Notes: generated by a model from the letters alone, not told the origin. A stretch of DNA of 62,328 nt from Mesorhizobium muleiense (GCF_900099905.1 NZ_FNEE01000031.1:1-62328); one strand, 5' to 3'; numbered from the stretch's first letter, positions 50,568 through 59,505 are shown. Made by a program: numbers and translations.

Positions 50568-50942
50568 GTGAAGTGTTATGCCGAACATATTAGCCGCTTC
50601 TGCGAACTCTTTCGCAGTTTCGAGCAGCGGCTTTCGCCGATGATGCGCCAGGAGCATGCGGCCGGCGACAAGGTCTTCGTCGACTATTCCGGCAAGAAGA
50701 TCCCGATTGTTGATCGCAAGACCGGTGAGATCCGCGAGGCAGAGATCTTCGTGGCAGTGCTCGGCGCATCCAGCTTCACCTTTGCGGAGGCAACTTGGAC
50801 GCAAACGCTCCCGGACTGGATCGGCTCGCATGTCCGGATGTTTCGTTTCTTCGGAGGCGTTCCCCGGCTGATCGTTCCCGACAATCTGAAGTCGGGCGTC
50901 AGCAGCGCCAGCTTCTACGACCCCGAGATCAACCGCAGCTAG
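50568..50942 (+). pseudogene. Internal fragment of a second IS21-family istA
   Basis: About 120 residues match the central IstA region of a different IS21 member: ISRFCELFRSFEQRLSPMMR, then HAAGDKVFVDYSGKKIPIVD and PRLIVPDNLKSGVSSASFYD. It is on the opposite strand to the first IS21 remnant. The homology ends at EINRS followed by TAG at 50940-50942, where the family continues with Tyr. Both ends of the gene are missing. It is transposition debris. Confidence 0.8.
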
Positions 50943-51226
50943 GGGAGGGGATTTCGTTGACCATCGGCCGGCAGAGGAGCGGGCCGAGCGTTTCGTGACA
51001 TGACCGAACGGAATTTCGTCCGGCTGCGCAAAAAGGTGCCCTGTCGAGACTTACTTGTTAGCAGGGACGAACTCGTGAAGAGTTAAACGACTGATAAGGC
51101 AACATTATCATTCGTTTTATGATGCCGACAAGCACAGCGCTTTCTGCGCAAATAGATTGCTAAAAGCGCCGTCATGACTCATCGTGCTTGCGATGATTCT
51201 GCGGCCCAACCCCTCTCTGTCTCGCC
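50943..51226. other. Gene-free junction after the IS21 fragment
   Basis: No gene is supported. The first 16 nt (50942-50957) are identical to 53597-53612, the SD and first base pair of the qatA start. The later part (51090-51180) is AT-richer and could hold the promoter for the DUF1403 gene. Confidence 0.35.
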
Positions 51227-52214
51227 GTGGCGTGCTTGGCGGCGCCTCTTCGATCGCACCGATGGCAACGGTGCCGACCTGGGTTGCGCGGGGCCGCCCT
51301 CGACACCCAAACGGTTGCGGGACAAGGCATCGAGGACATTGCAGTCACGGCCGGCGCCGCCATCGGCGCGCTCGATGCGGTGGTCCGCCGGCAGGAGCGG
51401 TGGGCCGGCGCCTGGCGGCAGCGCCTGGCGCTTTCGGCGGCTGCGGTCACGGCACGGCAGGCAGGGCGCGTCGAGGACGAAGCGGCCTTGCGCGATGCCG
51501 TATTGCTCACAAGACCGGGCGGCAATGTCGGTCCCGCCGGCCTTTTCTTTCTTGCTTGGCGGCGGCTGGCATCTCGGCCAGCGGACGATCTGCTAACGGA
51601 GAAAAATGTCGCGGCGGTGCTGGAAGATCTAGGTCTCACGCTCAACGATGAGGCGGTCAGCGATCTGACGGACGATCTGCGACAGCTTGCCGCCAACACC
51701 GGCACGGTCGAAACGCTGGTCGGGGCCTTCGCGGCCGCGGAGCGTTACGGCCTCCGGCGCGTTCTCGGAGCCTGGCTTGCCGATGTCTTGCTCGCGCAGC
51801 GGCTAGGCTGGACACATGCAATCCCTTTGTTGGGCGCCAAAGCGACCTTAGTTGTGGGTACGTGCCGGGCGCGTCGACCAGTGACTGCCGCTCTGGCTGC
51901 CGGCGCCGAAACGGAAGCCGATTGGGCCAAAAGCCTGCTGGCCGCGCAGGCGCGCGCTGCGCTGCGCGCCATTGATCTTTTCGCCGAACTTGAGCGCCGG
52001 GCGGACCGGCTGCTTGCGGTTGCGCCGAAACTCAGGGCCAAGGCGGCGGACGTCGTCGTGGAAAAAGCTGCTCTCTGACGACGCGATCGTCGCCTCAGAA
52101 CAAATCGCCGGCATGAGCGATCGCGGCCTGCGCCGCCTGTTCGACCGGCTGGTCGAGCTCGGTGCCGTGCGTGAATTGTCCGGCCGCGCTACCTTCCGCA
52201 TCTACGGGCTGTGA
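51227..52214 (+). pseudogene. DUF1403 family gene with one-base frameshift
   Basis: The main frame (GTG at 51227) encodes DUF1403: VTAGAAIGALDAVVRRQERW, then GAWRQRLALSAAAVTARQAG and EDEAALRDAVLLTRPGGNVG. It meets TGA at 52076-52078 after VVVEKAAL. The expected family C-terminus (LLSDDAIVASEQIAGMSDRG to RATFRIYGL) continues in another frame to TGA at 52212-52214. Removing one A from the A5 run 52062-52066 rejoins them as VVEKLLSDD. It is a homopolymer slip, real or sequencing. The start is uncertain because a stop lies at 51194-51196. DUF1403 genes often precede scpB paralogues on rhizobial accessory DNA, as here. Confidence 0.75.
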
Positions 52215-52912
52215 AGACAATGGCGGAGAGTGCACGTAGGCGAGGAGGGAGCCGGCCAGATGACCGTCGATCAGCTGACCAGCTGTTTGACCGGGAACTG
52301 GATCATCTGCCGCCGGAAGCGCGTTGGCGTGAATGGATGCACCGGGTCGAAGCAACGATCTTCGCCGCTAGCGAGCCGGTCGACCGCGAAATGCTCGCCC
52401 GCATCGTCGGGAAAAGCTGCAGCATTGATCTTCTCATCGACGACATCCGCGAGGAGCTGCGCGGCCGCCCTTACGATCTGGTTTCGGTCGCCGGCGGCTG
52501 GAAACATTTGACCCGGCCTGCCTATGCAGACGCCATCCGTGCTGCTGTAGGTGGAAGTGGGAAGACGGCCGACCTTACGCAGTCGGAGGTTTTGGTGCTG
52601 ATGTGCATCGGCTACTTCCAGCCGATCACCCGCGCCGAACTGTCGTCTTTCTTCGGCAACGAGATCAGTCGCGATTTTATTGGTCATCTGCGCGGTGCCG
52701 GCCTGATCGCTTCCGGTCCGCGCAGCCCAACGCCGGGCGCGCCCTACACCTATGTGACGACAAAAGAATTCCTGCTGGAGTTCGGGCTCGACACGCTGCG
52801 CGACCTGCCGGATTTCGAAGCCCTCGAGGACGCTGGACTGCTCTCGAAGGAGAAGCTACTCGCAGGTGATATCATGCCAGGATTATACAACGACGAGGAA
52901 GAGCATGCTTAG
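52211..52912 (+). CDS. scpB: ScpB-like segregation/condensation protein
   Basis: The 233-aa protein matches ScpB, the winged-helix dimer partner of SMC-ScpA: VEATIFAASEPVDREMLARI at about residues 46-65, YDLVSVAGGWKHLTRPAYAD, SEVLVLMCIGYFQPITRAEL and TTKEFLLEFGLDTLRDLPDF. The GTG at 52211 overlaps the DUF1403 stop; an ATG at 52220 is an alternative. It has an unusual charged N-terminal extension. No scpA or smc is near, so it is an accessory paralogue, probably linked with the DUF1403 protein rather than housekeeping condensin. Function is unproven. Confidence 0.8.
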   Translation: MKTMAESARRRGGSRPDDRRSADQLFDRELDHLPPEARWREWMHRVEATIFAASEPVDREMLARIVGKSCSIDLLIDDIREELRGRPYDLVSVAGGWKHLTRPAYADAIRAAVGGSGKTADLTQSEVLVLMCIGYFQPITRAELSSFFGNEISRDFIGHLRGAGLIASGPRSPTPGAPYTYVTTKEFLLEFGLDTLRDLPDFEALEDAGLLSKEKLLAGDIMPGLYNDEEEHA

Positions 52913-53057
52913 CGTCGGCACTGATGAATAATACGCTGCCTGGCCGGTGGCCGCAGTTCGCGGCGTCCTCAACAGGATCTACGACCGGGGTTCGCGAGAT
53001 GACGTGAGGAGACGCTGTCGGGCGTGGGGCGTTGCCTAGAAAATGGTGGGGGGAAAT

Positions 53058-53297
53058 ATGCCTGTAGCTCGTATTGAACGTGTCATTGGCGGTTTGGTAA
53101 CCGCGTGGGCCGAGCCCGGTTCTGATGGCTACTTTGCCTGCCATCACTTTGGATCTAACGTGCATCCAGCCCACCTCTCCAGTTTGGATGAGGTGGCGGA
53201 TTTCCTACGTTCGCATCTCGGCAGCGGTGTTCGCATGAACCCCGGCTGGGTCAAGATTGTACGGAACATCCACATCGATGGGGTTTTGCTCCGCTGA
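53058..53297 (+). CDS. Small hypothetical protein (79 aa)
   Basis: From the ATG at 53058, with GGGGGGA just upstream, this encodes 79 aa (MPVARIERVIGGLVTAWAEP, then SDGYFACHHFGSNVHPAHLS). It is rich in His and aromatic residues in the middle and ends in a Gly/Val/Asn-rich strand pattern (RMNPGWVKIVRNIHIDGVLL). It looks like a small alpha/beta domain. The family is not recognised. It lies between scpB and the Qat operon, 313 bp upstream of qatA, and is not a known Qat component. Confidence 0.6.
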   Translation: MPVARIERVIGGLVTAWAEPGSDGYFACHHFGSNVHPAHLSSLDEVADFLRSHLGSGVRMNPGWVKIVRNIHIDGVLLR

Positions 53298-53610
53298 TCG
53301 GCGCGAGCCGTTCTGGAGAGCCAAAAACGCCGGTGGCGGTGAATGATGGGTCACTCGCAGGCGCGCTGCCTGGTGTGAAGTTGTATCCATCGAGAGTGCT
53401 ATTTAAGCCGCCGGACGGACCCTGGATAAGCAAATCATCCCAAGAAAAATCCTAGACAAATCATGAGACGGCGCTTCTAATTGCTGAGCCGACCGAAATA
53501 GCGGGTTGCGCATGTCTCTCAGTGCTTTGGGGGTTATTGCGAGAGACAGATTGCAATTCTGAACTCTGTTATAACGGCAAGGATACCCAGGGTTTGGGGG
53601 AGGGGATTTC
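53298..53610. other. 313-bp leader of the Qat operon
   Basis: No gene is supported. A TATAAC at 53570-53575 could be a -10 box for qatA, but no well-spaced -35 is visible. The stretch ends with GGGGAGGGG, the qatA ribosome-binding site, 16 nt of which recur at 50942-50957. Confidence 0.4.
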
Positions 53611-55500
53611 GTGATTATCGCGGATAATGAAACCGCCATCGACTACCTGTATTACGAGACGGTCGCTAAAACGGTCGTCAAGCTGATCAGGCAGAAGTCG
53701 AAGGAACCGTTGACGATCGGGTTGCACGGCGACTGGGGAGCGGGCAAATCCAGCACGCTGCTGATGATTGAGTCGGCATTCAAGGGACAGACAGACACCC
53801 TGTGTGTCCGGTTCAACGGCTGGCTGTTTGAGGGATACGACGACGCGAAGGCGGTGCTGATCGAGACGATCGTCGCAGCCCTCCTCAAGGAGAGGTCCGG
53901 GATCGCCAAGGTGGCGGACAAGGCCTGGGACGTCCTGAAGGCCGTCAACTGGATGAAGGCCGCCCGCACCGCAGGCAGCCTGGCGTTCACCATGGCGACC
54001 GGGATCCCCGGTCCGGACCTGATCCAGGGGATTGGTTCGATCGCGGGCAAGGTGATTAGCGATCCCAAGGCCTACCTGACCGGCGACGTGTTCAACAAGG
54101 TCATGGACGGTGCGGCGGAGCATTTTAAGGAGGCCGCACCTTCCGAGACGACGCCGCAACGGATGCACGCCTTTCGCGAAGACTTCGAGGAGCTGCTGGA
54201 GCGCGCCAAGGTCGACCGGCTGATCGTCTTGATCGACGACCTCGATCGATGCCTCCCGCAGACGGCGATCGCCACGCTGGAGGCTATCCGCCTGTTCTTG
54301 TTCGTGCCGAACGCGGCGTTCGTCATCGCCGCTGACGAGGGCATGATTGAATATGCCGTGCGCAACCACTTTCCCGATCTCCCGGCGGCGGCGGGGCCTA
54401 CAAGCTACGCGCGCAACTACTTGGAAAAACTGATCCAGGTTCCGTTCCGCATGCCGGCACTTGGCGCGTCGGAGACCTTGGTCTATCTCACCTTGCTGCT
54501 CTATCTGGCCTCCGGCGTCAGCGACAGTTCGGTGGAGTTCAAGAGCCTGCTCGAGGTGGCGCGCAAGGCCTTGCAGCGGCCCTGGCTGGGCACCGGCTTC
54601 GACCGAGACAAAATCAAGGCGAGGCTGGGGTCCATACCCTCCGATCTGGATGCCGCCCTGCAGCTTGCGGCGGAGATTACGCCGATCCTAACCGAGGGCG
54701 CCCACGGCAATCCCCGGCAGATCAAACGCTTCGTCAACACCATGGCCCTGCGCGTCGAGATCGCCAGCGAGCGCGGCTTCCAGGACGATATCAAGCAATC
54801 CGTCTTGGCCAAGCTGATGTTGGCGGAGCGATTCGCCCCGGAACTGTTCAACGCGATCGCCCGCGACGCGTCCGCTGACGGCTCCAAGACCATCTCGATC
54901 CTCGAGCGGAAGGTGACCTCGAAGGGTGGCAAGGACGCCGATGATGATCCCATGGCCGACTGGCCCAACATCGAGTGGGTCAAGCGCTGGGCGGCGATCA
55001 CCCCGCCGCTGAACGGCATCGACCTGCGGCCCTACGTGTTTGTCAGCCGCGACCGCAGGACGTCCGCCGGCATCGGTGTCGCCGGCGGCCCCGTGGAAGC
55101 CATGATCGAGCGGCTGGCGACGTCGACTCTCGGCGTCACGCAGGTGACGAAGGCCGAGGTGGCTGCGCTCACGCCCGAAGATGCCAACCGGGTGTTCCAG
55201 GGCCTCGTGACGAAGATTGATCAGACCGAAGATCTCGGCAAACGGCCGCCGGCGGCCGAGGGTCTGGCGCGCCTTTGCGGAGACCGGCCGGAACTGCGCG
55301 AACCGCTGGTTGCATTCCTCGGACGACTGCCGGTGAGCAAGATCGGCGGGTGGGTGGTTAGCGGCTGGGGTGTGGCGGTTGAGGGTCCGCAGGCGCAAGA
55401 GTTCGCCGAGCTCGTGGGAGAGTGGGCAACGCAGACCTCGAACAAGCCACTGAGCGTCGTCGCGTCGCTGCAGCTGAACCCGAAGTCGAAGAGAAAGTAA
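53611..55500 (+). CDS. qatA: QatA, KAP-family P-loop ATPase of the Qat anti-phage system
   Basis: This 629-aa KAP P-loop NTPase has Walker A GLHGDWGAGKSST (Lys46), the KAP-type FNGWLFEG segment (69-76) and Walker B LIVLIDDLDRCLP (acidic residues 209, 210, 212). A helical C-terminal half follows with NPRQIKRFVNTMALRVEIAS, a sensor-2-like region of the family. A hydrophobic-ish insert (residues 110-150) lies between Walker A and B, as in other KAP ATPases. The GTG start follows GGGGAGGGG. It is the first of four tightly packed genes matching the published Qat defence order ATPase-QatB-QueC-like-TatD-like. It probably senses infection or powers the effector. Confidence 0.88.
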   Translation: MIIADNETAIDYLYYETVAKTVVKLIRQKSKEPLTIGLHGDWGAGKSSTLLMIESAFKGQTDTLCVRFNGWLFEGYDDAKAVLIETIVAALLKERSGIAKVADKAWDVLKAVNWMKAARTAGSLAFTMATGIPGPDLIQGIGSIAGKVISDPKAYLTGDVFNKVMDGAAEHFKEAAPSETTPQRMHAFREDFEELLERAKVDRLIVLIDDLDRCLPQTAIATLEAIRLFLFVPNAAFVIAADEGMIEYAVRNHFPDLPAAAGPTSYARNYLEKLIQVPFRMPALGASETLVYLTLLLYLASGVSDSSVEFKSLLEVARKALQRPWLGTGFDRDKIKARLGSIPSDLDAALQLAAEITPILTEGAHGNPRQIKRFVNTMALRVEIASERGFQDDIKQSVLAKLMLAERFAPELFNAIARDASADGSKTISILERKVTSKGGKDADDDPMADWPNIEWVKRWAAITPPLNGIDLRPYVFVSRDRRTSAGIGVAGGPVEAMIERLATSTLGVTQVTKAEVAALTPEDANRVFQGLVTKIDQTEDLGKRPPAAEGLARLCGDRPELREPLVAFLGRLPVSKIGGWVVSGWGVAVEGPQAQEFAELVGEWATQTSNKPLSVVASLQLNPKSKRK

Positions 55501-55501
55501 C

Positions 55502-56404
55502 ATGGGAACCTCCGGCACCAAGCCCAGTTCCCCCCGGGCGCTGCTCCCAACCTGGGTGGACGACGTCGCCGCGTCGACCCCGTCGGCCCCGCCCCTTCCG
55601 ACACCGCTTCCCGTGCCCGCCCCGCCGGGGCAGCCCGGAGCAACTCCGGTTCCTGCCCCGTCGGGCACACCGCCGAACCCGGTTCCCGTGCCACAGCCGC
55701 TGCCCCCGCTGGCGTCACCGGCGGCGGGCAAGCCACTCGGCTCCGCTCGCTCGGATTTCTCCCGTGCGGCCCGCTCGCGCGGGGGTGGCGGCAGGGACCT
55801 GAGGCGCGCCGCCGGCAAGTACGTCAGAGCCATGGGCGGTGCACGCAACGCTGCCCGTGCCATGGCGCCGTCCCGCAGGGTGATGACTGGCCTGGGACAG
55901 CTGTTGGGTCAGGTGGCGCAGAACGGCCCGGCTGCGGCTCTGCGGTTCTTCAACCTGCAGAGCCTCGTCGGCGCCCCGATAGCCGACGTCTTCCTCGCCC
56001 TCACGGACCTCCTGTGCCCTGACGGCGGGACGATTGATGAGGCCATTGCGAGGAACGCGATGCTCGAGACCGTGGGCGAGCTCGGCGCGGCGGGAGATCT
56101 GCCTTTCGATGGCGCCACGCCCGACGTGCTGGACGCCGTGTTCACCGGTGCGCTCGCACGCTCGATCGAGACCAAGCTGTTCAACGAGATCGGGGGCAGG
56201 TCCATACGGCTCCCGACCGACGTTGCCGCGGTCGAGATCATTCAGAGGACGCTGCACGACTTCATCCAGGGCACCGTCCGCGATCGCTTCGCGGCTGCGG
56301 GCGGCACGCTGGCGTCAGTTCCCTACGCGGGCGTCGAGGCCTTCGTCCAGGCCATCTACGAGCAGTCCTTCGAACTGATCCGCATCCTGGGGGATAGCGC
56401 ATGA
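55502..56404 (+). CDS. qatB: QatB, Qat anti-phage system protein
   Basis: This is a 300-aa protein of unknown biochemistry. Its N-terminal 80 residues are low-complexity Pro/Ala/Ser rich (PLPTPLPVPAPPGQPGATPV), followed by an Arg/Gly basic patch (SRGGGGRDLRRAAGKYVRAM). A helical C-terminal domain (about 120-295) has FNLQSLVGAPIADVFLALTD and SIETKLFNEIGGRSIRLPTD. It starts one base after the qatA stop and overlaps qatC by ATGA. QatB proteins are required for Qat protection, though their role is unknown. Assignment rests on position and the family's disordered-head/helical-tail layout. Confidence 0.8.
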   Translation: MGTSGTKPSSPRALLPTWVDDVAASTPSAPPLPTPLPVPAPPGQPGATPVPAPSGTPPNPVPVPQPLPPLASPAAGKPLGSARSDFSRAARSRGGGGRDLRRAAGKYVRAMGGARNAARAMAPSRRVMTGLGQLLGQVAQNGPAAALRFFNLQSLVGAPIADVFLALTDLLCPDGGTIDEAIARNAMLETVGELGAAGDLPFDGATPDVLDAVFTGALARSIETKLFNEIGGRSIRLPTDVAAVEIIQRTLHDFIQGTVRDRFAAAGGTLASVPYAGVEAFVQAIYEQSFELIRILGDSA

Positions 56405-57771
56405 GACGTTTCGTGTTTGTCGGCCGCCTGGGTGCGGCGGATAACGGGGCCGTGCCGGTCGTCCAGCCGGACGCGACGCCGGTGACGGTCCAGTTCGTGG
56501 CCGCGAACAAGCGGCTCGATTACGGCATCGGCAACGCGCTGCAGACGTTGGCCGACCTCGGTCTCCGGCGGACGGAAACCGCGATCGACCTCGTCATCGT
56601 CGCCGCCATGGTCAACGCGGCCGACACCCGCGTCTCGCGCTCCGCGAATGCACAGGACGGCTGGACCCGGGAGCTGGACCTAGTGGTGCCGGTGCGTGAG
56701 CCTGACTTGTGGGCGGCGCAGGGAGCGTTGCTCGCCCGCACTCTCAGGTTCTTGACGGGCGACCATTGGCGTATCGTGTTCAGGGCACGGCCCGCACCCT
56801 TTGCGACGATCGCAACGGCGCGGCCGTCGCTGGGCCTCGCCGAGCCGGACGAAGTGTGTCTGTTCTCCGGCGGTCTGGACAGTCTCGTCGGGGCGTTGGA
56901 TTTCCTGGCCGGGGGCGGGAAGCCGCTTCTGGTGAGCCATTACTGGGATTCGGAGACGAGCAAGGCGCAGACGTTGCTGCTGGACTTGCTGCGCAAGAAT
57001 TACAAAACAAACGAGCCGTTGTCCCTGCGGGCGCGCCTCGGCTTCGACCGCAACCATGTCGACACCGGCGAGGTGGAAAACAGCCAGAGGGGGAGATCCT
57101 TCCTGTTTTTCGCGTTGGCCATTTTGGCGGCTTCGGGGCTGACGTCTGACGCCCCGGTCCGCGTGCCCGAGAACGGCCTGATCGGCCTCAACGTACCCCT
57201 CGACCCGCTCCGCCTCGGTTCGCTCAGCACCCGCACCACTCACCCATTCTACATGGCGCGCTTCAACGAGTTGATGCGGGGGCTTGGCATCGCCCGGCGT
57301 CTGGAAAACCCCTATCGCCACGTGACCAAGGGTCAGATGGTCAGGGATTGCGAGGATCCGGCGCTGTTGCGACGGGCCATTCCCTCGTCGATGTCGTGTT
57401 CCTCGCCGGCGAAAGCCCGCTACAGAGGCCTGCCACCGCAGCACTGCGGAACGTGCGTCCCCTGTCTGATCCGCAGAGCATCCCTGGCAGCCGGCCTGGA
57501 CGCGAACGAGTCGGATACGACACCCTATGTGGTGAAGGATTTGGCGGCGCGTCGTCTCGATACGCTCGAGGCCGAGGGCGAACATGTGAGGTCGTTTCAG
57601 CTGATGGCGGAGCGGTTACGGCGGAATCCGCGGGCCGCAAAGGCCCTCGCGCGCATCCCCGGTCCGCTGACCGACGAGCCGTCCGAGATTGACGACTATG
57701 TTGACGTCTTCGTGCGAGGGATGCAGGAAGTGGCCCATTTCCTCGAACCCGTCAGGGCGAAGCCTAGCTGA
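56401..57771 (+). CDS. qatC: QatC, QueC-like ATP-PPase of the Qat system
   Basis: The 456-aa protein has an N-terminal extension of about 150 residues and then a QueC-like adenine-nucleotide alpha-hydrolase domain. The PP-loop is FSGGLDSLVGALDF (SGGLDS 156-161). The QueC zinc cysteines are Cys333 and the cluster CGTCVPC (Cys349, 352, 355). QueC makes preQ0, a 7-deazapurine, in queuosine synthesis; in Qat a related reaction, possibly on nucleic acid or protein, is proposed. It overlaps qatB by four bases and lies 2 nt before qatD. A housekeeping queC is unlikely because no other queuosine gene is adjacent. Confidence 0.88.
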   Translation: MRRFVFVGRLGAADNGAVPVVQPDATPVTVQFVAANKRLDYGIGNALQTLADLGLRRTETAIDLVIVAAMVNAADTRVSRSANAQDGWTRELDLVVPVREPDLWAAQGALLARTLRFLTGDHWRIVFRARPAPFATIATARPSLGLAEPDEVCLFSGGLDSLVGALDFLAGGGKPLLVSHYWDSETSKAQTLLLDLLRKNYKTNEPLSLRARLGFDRNHVDTGEVENSQRGRSFLFFALAILAASGLTSDAPVRVPENGLIGLNVPLDPLRLGSLSTRTTHPFYMARFNELMRGLGIARRLENPYRHVTKGQMVRDCEDPALLRRAIPSSMSCSSPAKARYRGLPPQHCGTCVPCLIRRASLAAGLDANESDTTPYVVKDLAARRLDTLEAEGEHVRSFQLMAERLRRNPRAAKALARIPGPLTDEPSEIDDYVDVFVRGMQEVAHFLEPVRAKPS

Positions 57772-57773
57772 GC

Positions 57774-58532
57774 ATGTCTGCACCACGCCTCGTCGATTTC
57801 CACTGTCACCTGGACCTGTATCCAGATCCGGCCGCGGCTATAAGAGCCTGCGAAGAGGCTAAGGTGGCGACGCTCGCGGTGACGACGACGCCGAAGGCGT
57901 TCAGGCAGAACATGAACCTTGCAAAGGGCGCCGAGTTTGTGCGCATTGGGCTCGGCATTCACCCGCATCTTGCCGAGCAGCGCTGGACCGAACTGCCCCT
58001 GTTCGAGGCGCTGTTGCCCGAGACGAGGTATGTCGGCGAAGTCGGTCTCGATGCGAGCCCCGCACACTACCGCTCGATCGATCGTCAAGTCGACGTCTTC
58101 AGGCGTATTCTAACCTCCTGCCAGAGGGCGGGGGACAAGATCCTCTCCGTGCATAGCGTCCGCACGGCGTCGAAGGTTCTCGACCACATCGAGGAGCTGC
58201 TTCCCAAGGGCAGTGGCAAGGTGGTGCTGCACTGGTTCAGCGGATCGGTCGCAGACGCGCGGCGGGCTGCGGCTCTCGGGTGCTATTTTTCCGTCAACCA
58301 GGCCATGTTCAGGTCCGAGCGGTCAGTGGCTCTCCTCGGGACCTTGCCGCTCGACCGGCTGCTCACGGAGACGGATGGTCCCTTCGTGGAGGTAGATGGT
58401 TCCCCCGTCACGCCGGGCGGCGTGGACGAGGCCGTTCGCATGCTTGGCGACGTTGTGGGCCTGGGCGCCGAGGAGATGCGGCGCGCCATTTTGAATAATC
58501 TAAAGGCAGTTTTGGAACGGTCCGCAAACTGA
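57774..58532 (+). CDS. qatD: QatD, TatD-like metal-dependent nuclease of the Qat system
   Basis: This 252-aa TatD-family amidohydrolase-fold DNase keeps all metal ligands: His10 and His12 in VDFHCHLDLY, the Glu in YVGEVGLDAS, His in SVHSVRTASK, His in VVLHWFSGS, and Asp in LLTETDGPFV. It closes the Qat operon and is the likely nuclease effector. It converges on the yfbU-like gene with a 51-bp gap. Confidence 0.9.
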   Translation: MSAPRLVDFHCHLDLYPDPAAAIRACEEAKVATLAVTTTPKAFRQNMNLAKGAEFVRIGLGIHPHLAEQRWTELPLFEALLPETRYVGEVGLDASPAHYRSIDRQVDVFRRILTSCQRAGDKILSVHSVRTASKVLDHIEELLPKGSGKVVLHWFSGSVADARRAAALGCYFSVNQAMFRSERSVALLGTLPLDRLLTETDGPFVEVDGSPVTPGGVDEAVRMLGDVVGLGAEEMRRAILNNLKAVLERSAN

Positions 58533-58583
58533 CGATTCCACGCCGACCCGAGCTTATCGTGGCCAGCGACTCTGCACCATTCG

Positions 58584-59294
58584 CTACCGGAGCTTGAGGA
58601 GCTCGATGAGCTCGTCGGCGTTGAGCAACTGGCCGGCACGCCTGTATGCCGGCGAACCGCGGCGGGCCTCGATTTCGGCATATTTCTGCAGCATCTCGCG
58701 ATAAGTCGACACCGTGTTGGCGTGAGCGTTCAGGGATCTGTCCCTGAACTCCTCAAAGCGCCCGAGCTTTTCGACCATGAATTTGGCCATCGACATGTAG
58801 CGTCCCTCTTCGTTCCCGTCGAAGCCGTCAAACTTGGGGTTTTTCCCCCAGTACTTCACCTGGTCCTCGACGCGCTGCCTGTCTTCGGGACTGAGCTTCT
58901 CATATCCCCATTCAATGGCTCGCCACATCGCCATCGTGTCGACCACGAAGTCGAGCGCCTCGGGGTCGTCGACCTCATCGTGAAAGATGCCCGACATTTC
59001 CCATTCCAGGCCCCAGAAATGGCCTCCGTAGATGGCGCTCTGAATCAACTCGACTGACTTCATGTCCTCGTAGCCTTTATGCTGGCGCAGGACTTCGGCT
59101 AGCATCCACATGATCAGTTTTTCAGAGCTGGTCGGCCGGAAGGCCTTGCGCCGACCAGCCTCAAGCCCAGTATACACCAAGGTGCGGATGGCCTCTGCCC
59201 GCGAAGGGAGGTCACGCTGCTCTCCCCGCCAAGCATCGATCCGGTCAATCGTGCTTTCATCGAGCCTGAGCTCGAATCGCTCGGTTTTCACCAT
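58584..59294 (-). CDS. Ribbon-helix-helix-YfbU fusion protein
   Basis: From the ATG at 59294 (AAGATGGAGG-like context with a clear GGAGG 5 nt upstream) this encodes 236 aa. Residues 1-45 (KTERFELRLDESTIDRIDAW, then SRAEAIRTLVYTGLEAGR) form a ribbon-helix-helix DNA-binding domain. Residues about 55-236 are a YfbU domain (SEKLIMWMLAEVLRQHKGYE, WGLEWEMSGIFHDEVDDPEA, AMWRAIEWGYEKLSPEDRQR). E. coli YfbU has no RHH head and is poorly understood; its overproduction has been linked to cell death. A perfect palindrome upstream suggests self-repression. The location beside Qat suggests a defence or toxin-type role, which is inference. Confidence 0.85.
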   Translation of the reverse strand: MVKTERFELRLDESTIDRIDAWRGEQRDLPSRAEAIRTLVYTGLEAGRRKAFRPTSSEKLIMWMLAEVLRQHKGYEDMKSVELIQSAIYGGHFWGLEWEMSGIFHDEVDDPEALDFVVDTMAMWRAIEWGYEKLSPEDRQRVEDQVKYWGKNPKFDGFDGNEEGRYMSMAKFMVEKLGRFEEFRDRSLNAHANTVSTYREMLQKYAEIEARRGSPAYRRAGQLLNADELIELLKLR

Positions 59295-59310
59295 TTCTAC
59301 CTCCAATCAA

Positions 59311-59338
59311 GTCCGTACCGAATCCATATCGTACGGAC
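59311..59338 (-). promoter_or_regulatory. Palindromic operator upstream of the RHH-YfbU gene
   Basis: GTCCGTAC (59311-59318) and GTACGGAC (59331-59338) are perfect 8-bp inverted arms separated by 12 bp. A further GTAC half-site follows at 59342-59345. The site lies 17-44 nt upstream of the start codon, overlapping the expected promoter, and suits autorepression by the encoded ribbon-helix-helix domain. Confidence 0.7.
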
Positions 59339-59505
59339 ATTGTACGTAAGACACGGTGAAAGGCAAGCATCGCCATCTCGCATGTCGTTACTTGGGTCAG
59401 GACGGGGGCGCGTCACACCCCCCACGGCTGGCATGCCGGCCGGTGCCTGCACCTCCGGCATGTGGCTAGGCGCTCGTCGGGACCCTCAGGGAACAGGCGA
59501 GTCGA

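Noticed and set aside
56401..57771. Housekeeping queC for queuosine synthesis
   Set aside because: The long N-terminal extension and the position between qatB and a TatD-like gene fit QatC; no queD, queE or queF neighbours.
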